A stretch of DNA of 64,000 bases from Salinivibrio kushneri (GTDB lineage Bacteria; Pseudomonadota; Gammaproteobacteria; Enterobacterales; Vibrionaceae): NCBI RefSeq assembly GCF_005280275.1, contig NZ_CP040022.1, forward strand, positions 248,001-312,000. The letters run 5' to 3'. This document shows, in pieces, positions 63,296-64,000 of the stretch (position 1 is its first letter; every line of letters starts with the position of its first letter). Made by a program: the position numbers and the translations under genes. Under the pieces are notes generated by a model. It worked only from the letters and a program-made list of their open reading frames with translations, ran no database searches and was not told where the DNA came from.

Positions 63296-64000
63296 TTACT
63301 CGATCACGCCAAGCTCACGGAGGCGCTCCATCAAGTAACTGTTGGCAGTATGGCGATCAGACAGCACCACATCTGGCTTAGGGTGCAAGAATAGCGGCAA
63401 CGAAATACGCGCTTTGGTTTTATCCGCGCCTTCCGGGTTCACGACACGGTGGGTGGTAGAAGGGAAGTATCCGCCGGATGCTTCTTGAAGCATATCACCG
63501 ATATTGACAATCAAGTTACCAAAATCACAAGGCACATCTAACCAGCTCCCGTCTTTTGCTTTCACTTGCAAGCCAGGCTCATTGGCAGCCGGTAATATTG
63601 TCAGCAAATTAATGTCTTCATGAGCAGCCGCTCGAATCGCCCCAAGCTCTTCATCACCCTTTAACGGTGGGTAATGTAAAACACGCAATAAGGTCTGTTG
63701 GCTGCCATTAATCATACTGGACAATGGCTGTGAGTAGTGCTGACTCACTTCAGACGGTGACTGACGTTCAACCCATGACAGCAAGGTTTCCGCTAAATGC
63801 GTAGCATGCTCGTAATAAGACTGTAGATCACTTCTCAGTGCGTCAGGACACTGCCCCCAAGGGTAGTAGTGGAAGAATTCTTTTAAATCGCGCTTAGTAT
63901 GACCTTTCGCGGTTTCTGCGACTTTGGCGGGAAAAAAGCCGTCTTGCGTATCGGGTTTATAGGTGAACAGATGCTTGTCTTCGGTATTAAAGAAACCTTC
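63296..64000 (-). CDS. 2-oxoglutarate/Fe(II) oxygenase of the isopenicillin N synthase family, 5' end outside window
   Basis: 235 codons up to the right edge, open without a stop (internal start codon at 63784 is not the true start). Opens in window with EGFFNTEDKHLFTYKPDTQD, then KEFFHYYPWGQCPDAL. The iron triad is H-x-D in RAAAHEDINLLTI and the distal His in STTHRVVNPEGA; the RxS pair ARISLP binds 2-oxoglutarate. Members hydroxylate or desaturate varied small molecules; the substrate is unknown. The TTA-stop end lies 82 bases after the betaine-binding gene on the other strand. Confidence 0.9.
   Translation of the reverse strand, partial: EGFFNTEDKHLFTYKPDTQDGFFPAKVAETAKGHTKRDLKEFFHYYPWGQCPDALRSDLQSYYEHATHLAETLLSWVERQSPSEVSQHYSQPLSSMINGSQQTLLRVLHYPPLKGDEELGAIRAAAHEDINLLTILPAANEPGLQVKAKDGSWLDVPCDFGNLIVNIGDMLQEASGGYFPSTTHRVVNPEGADKTKARISLPLFLHPKPDVVLSDRHTANSYLMERLRELGVIE

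Noticed and set aside
1..64000. Prophage, insertion sequences, integron or CRISPR
   Set aside because: No transposase, integrase, phage structural gene, attC-like array or regularly spaced repeat array was seen; the only mobile-element hint is the tRNA-Asn scar.

Overview
The window (about 50% GC, tightly packed, mostly single-copy metabolic genes) reads as chromosomal DNA of a marine or halophilic gammaproteobacterium of the Vibrionaceae (Vibrio, Salinivibrio or Grimontia-like). I base this on protein resemblance (gcv cluster with its own sdaA and glyA, NsrR/Hmp, GlpFKD, CheV, a DUF6435-type small protein, several GGDEF and solute-binding proteins). The accessory metabolic content resembles the second chromosome of Vibrio species, but that is inference. 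I see no prophage, insertion sequence, CRISPR array or rRNA.

Layout. 1-7.9 kb: a divergent glycine/serine block with an XRE-cupin regulator and gcvT leftwards, and sdaA, glyA, gcvH and gcvP rightwards. Together these can turn glycine into serine and then pyruvate. 8-16 kb: an orphan solute-binding protein, a tiny DUF6435-like protein, an ABC exporter downstream of nsrR, nsrR divergent from hmp with two NsrR boxes between them, a pirin, arfB, a membrane diguanylate cyclase and an Ntn-type amide hydrolase. 16-21 kb: a complete Entner-Doudoroff gluconate module (gntK-edd divergent from a GntP permease and eda) with two tandem GntR-type palindromes. 21-30 kb: a RecQ-like helicase, a solute-binding/GGDEF sensor, a serine transporter, rihA, a secreted subtilase and an unrecognised protein. 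30-36 kb: a Tat-exported SQR-like flavoprotein with a small membrane partner behind a perfect 10-bp inverted repeat, an aldehyde dehydrogenase, cheV and an AGCS symporter.

36-46 kb: trhO, a phosphatase/lipid-kinase fusion, rhtA, the glycerol genes glpF-glpK and glpD, and ribE. 46-52 kb: a TonB-dependent receptor broken by a one-base frameshift downstream of a Fur-like site, fermentative ldhA, an iron-type alcohol dehydrogenase and an OmpA-family lipoprotein. 51-64 kb: an FeS photolyase, a secreted 20-residue-repeat protein, two glutathione S-transferases, an orphan OppA, a tRNA-Asn gene beside a rearranged second copy, a PhoD-like/YdcH/PQQ-dehydrogenase cluster, a PilZ protein, a betaine-type binding protein and a truncated 2-oxoglutarate/Fe(II) oxygenase.

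Most of the window is ordinary. The points most worth a second look are the rearranged tRNA-Asn locus, the SQR palindrome and its membrane partner, the DSP-lipid kinase fusion, the secreted repeat protein, the frameshifted receptor and the unexplained hairpin-rich gcvH leader. I found no convincing wholly new system.
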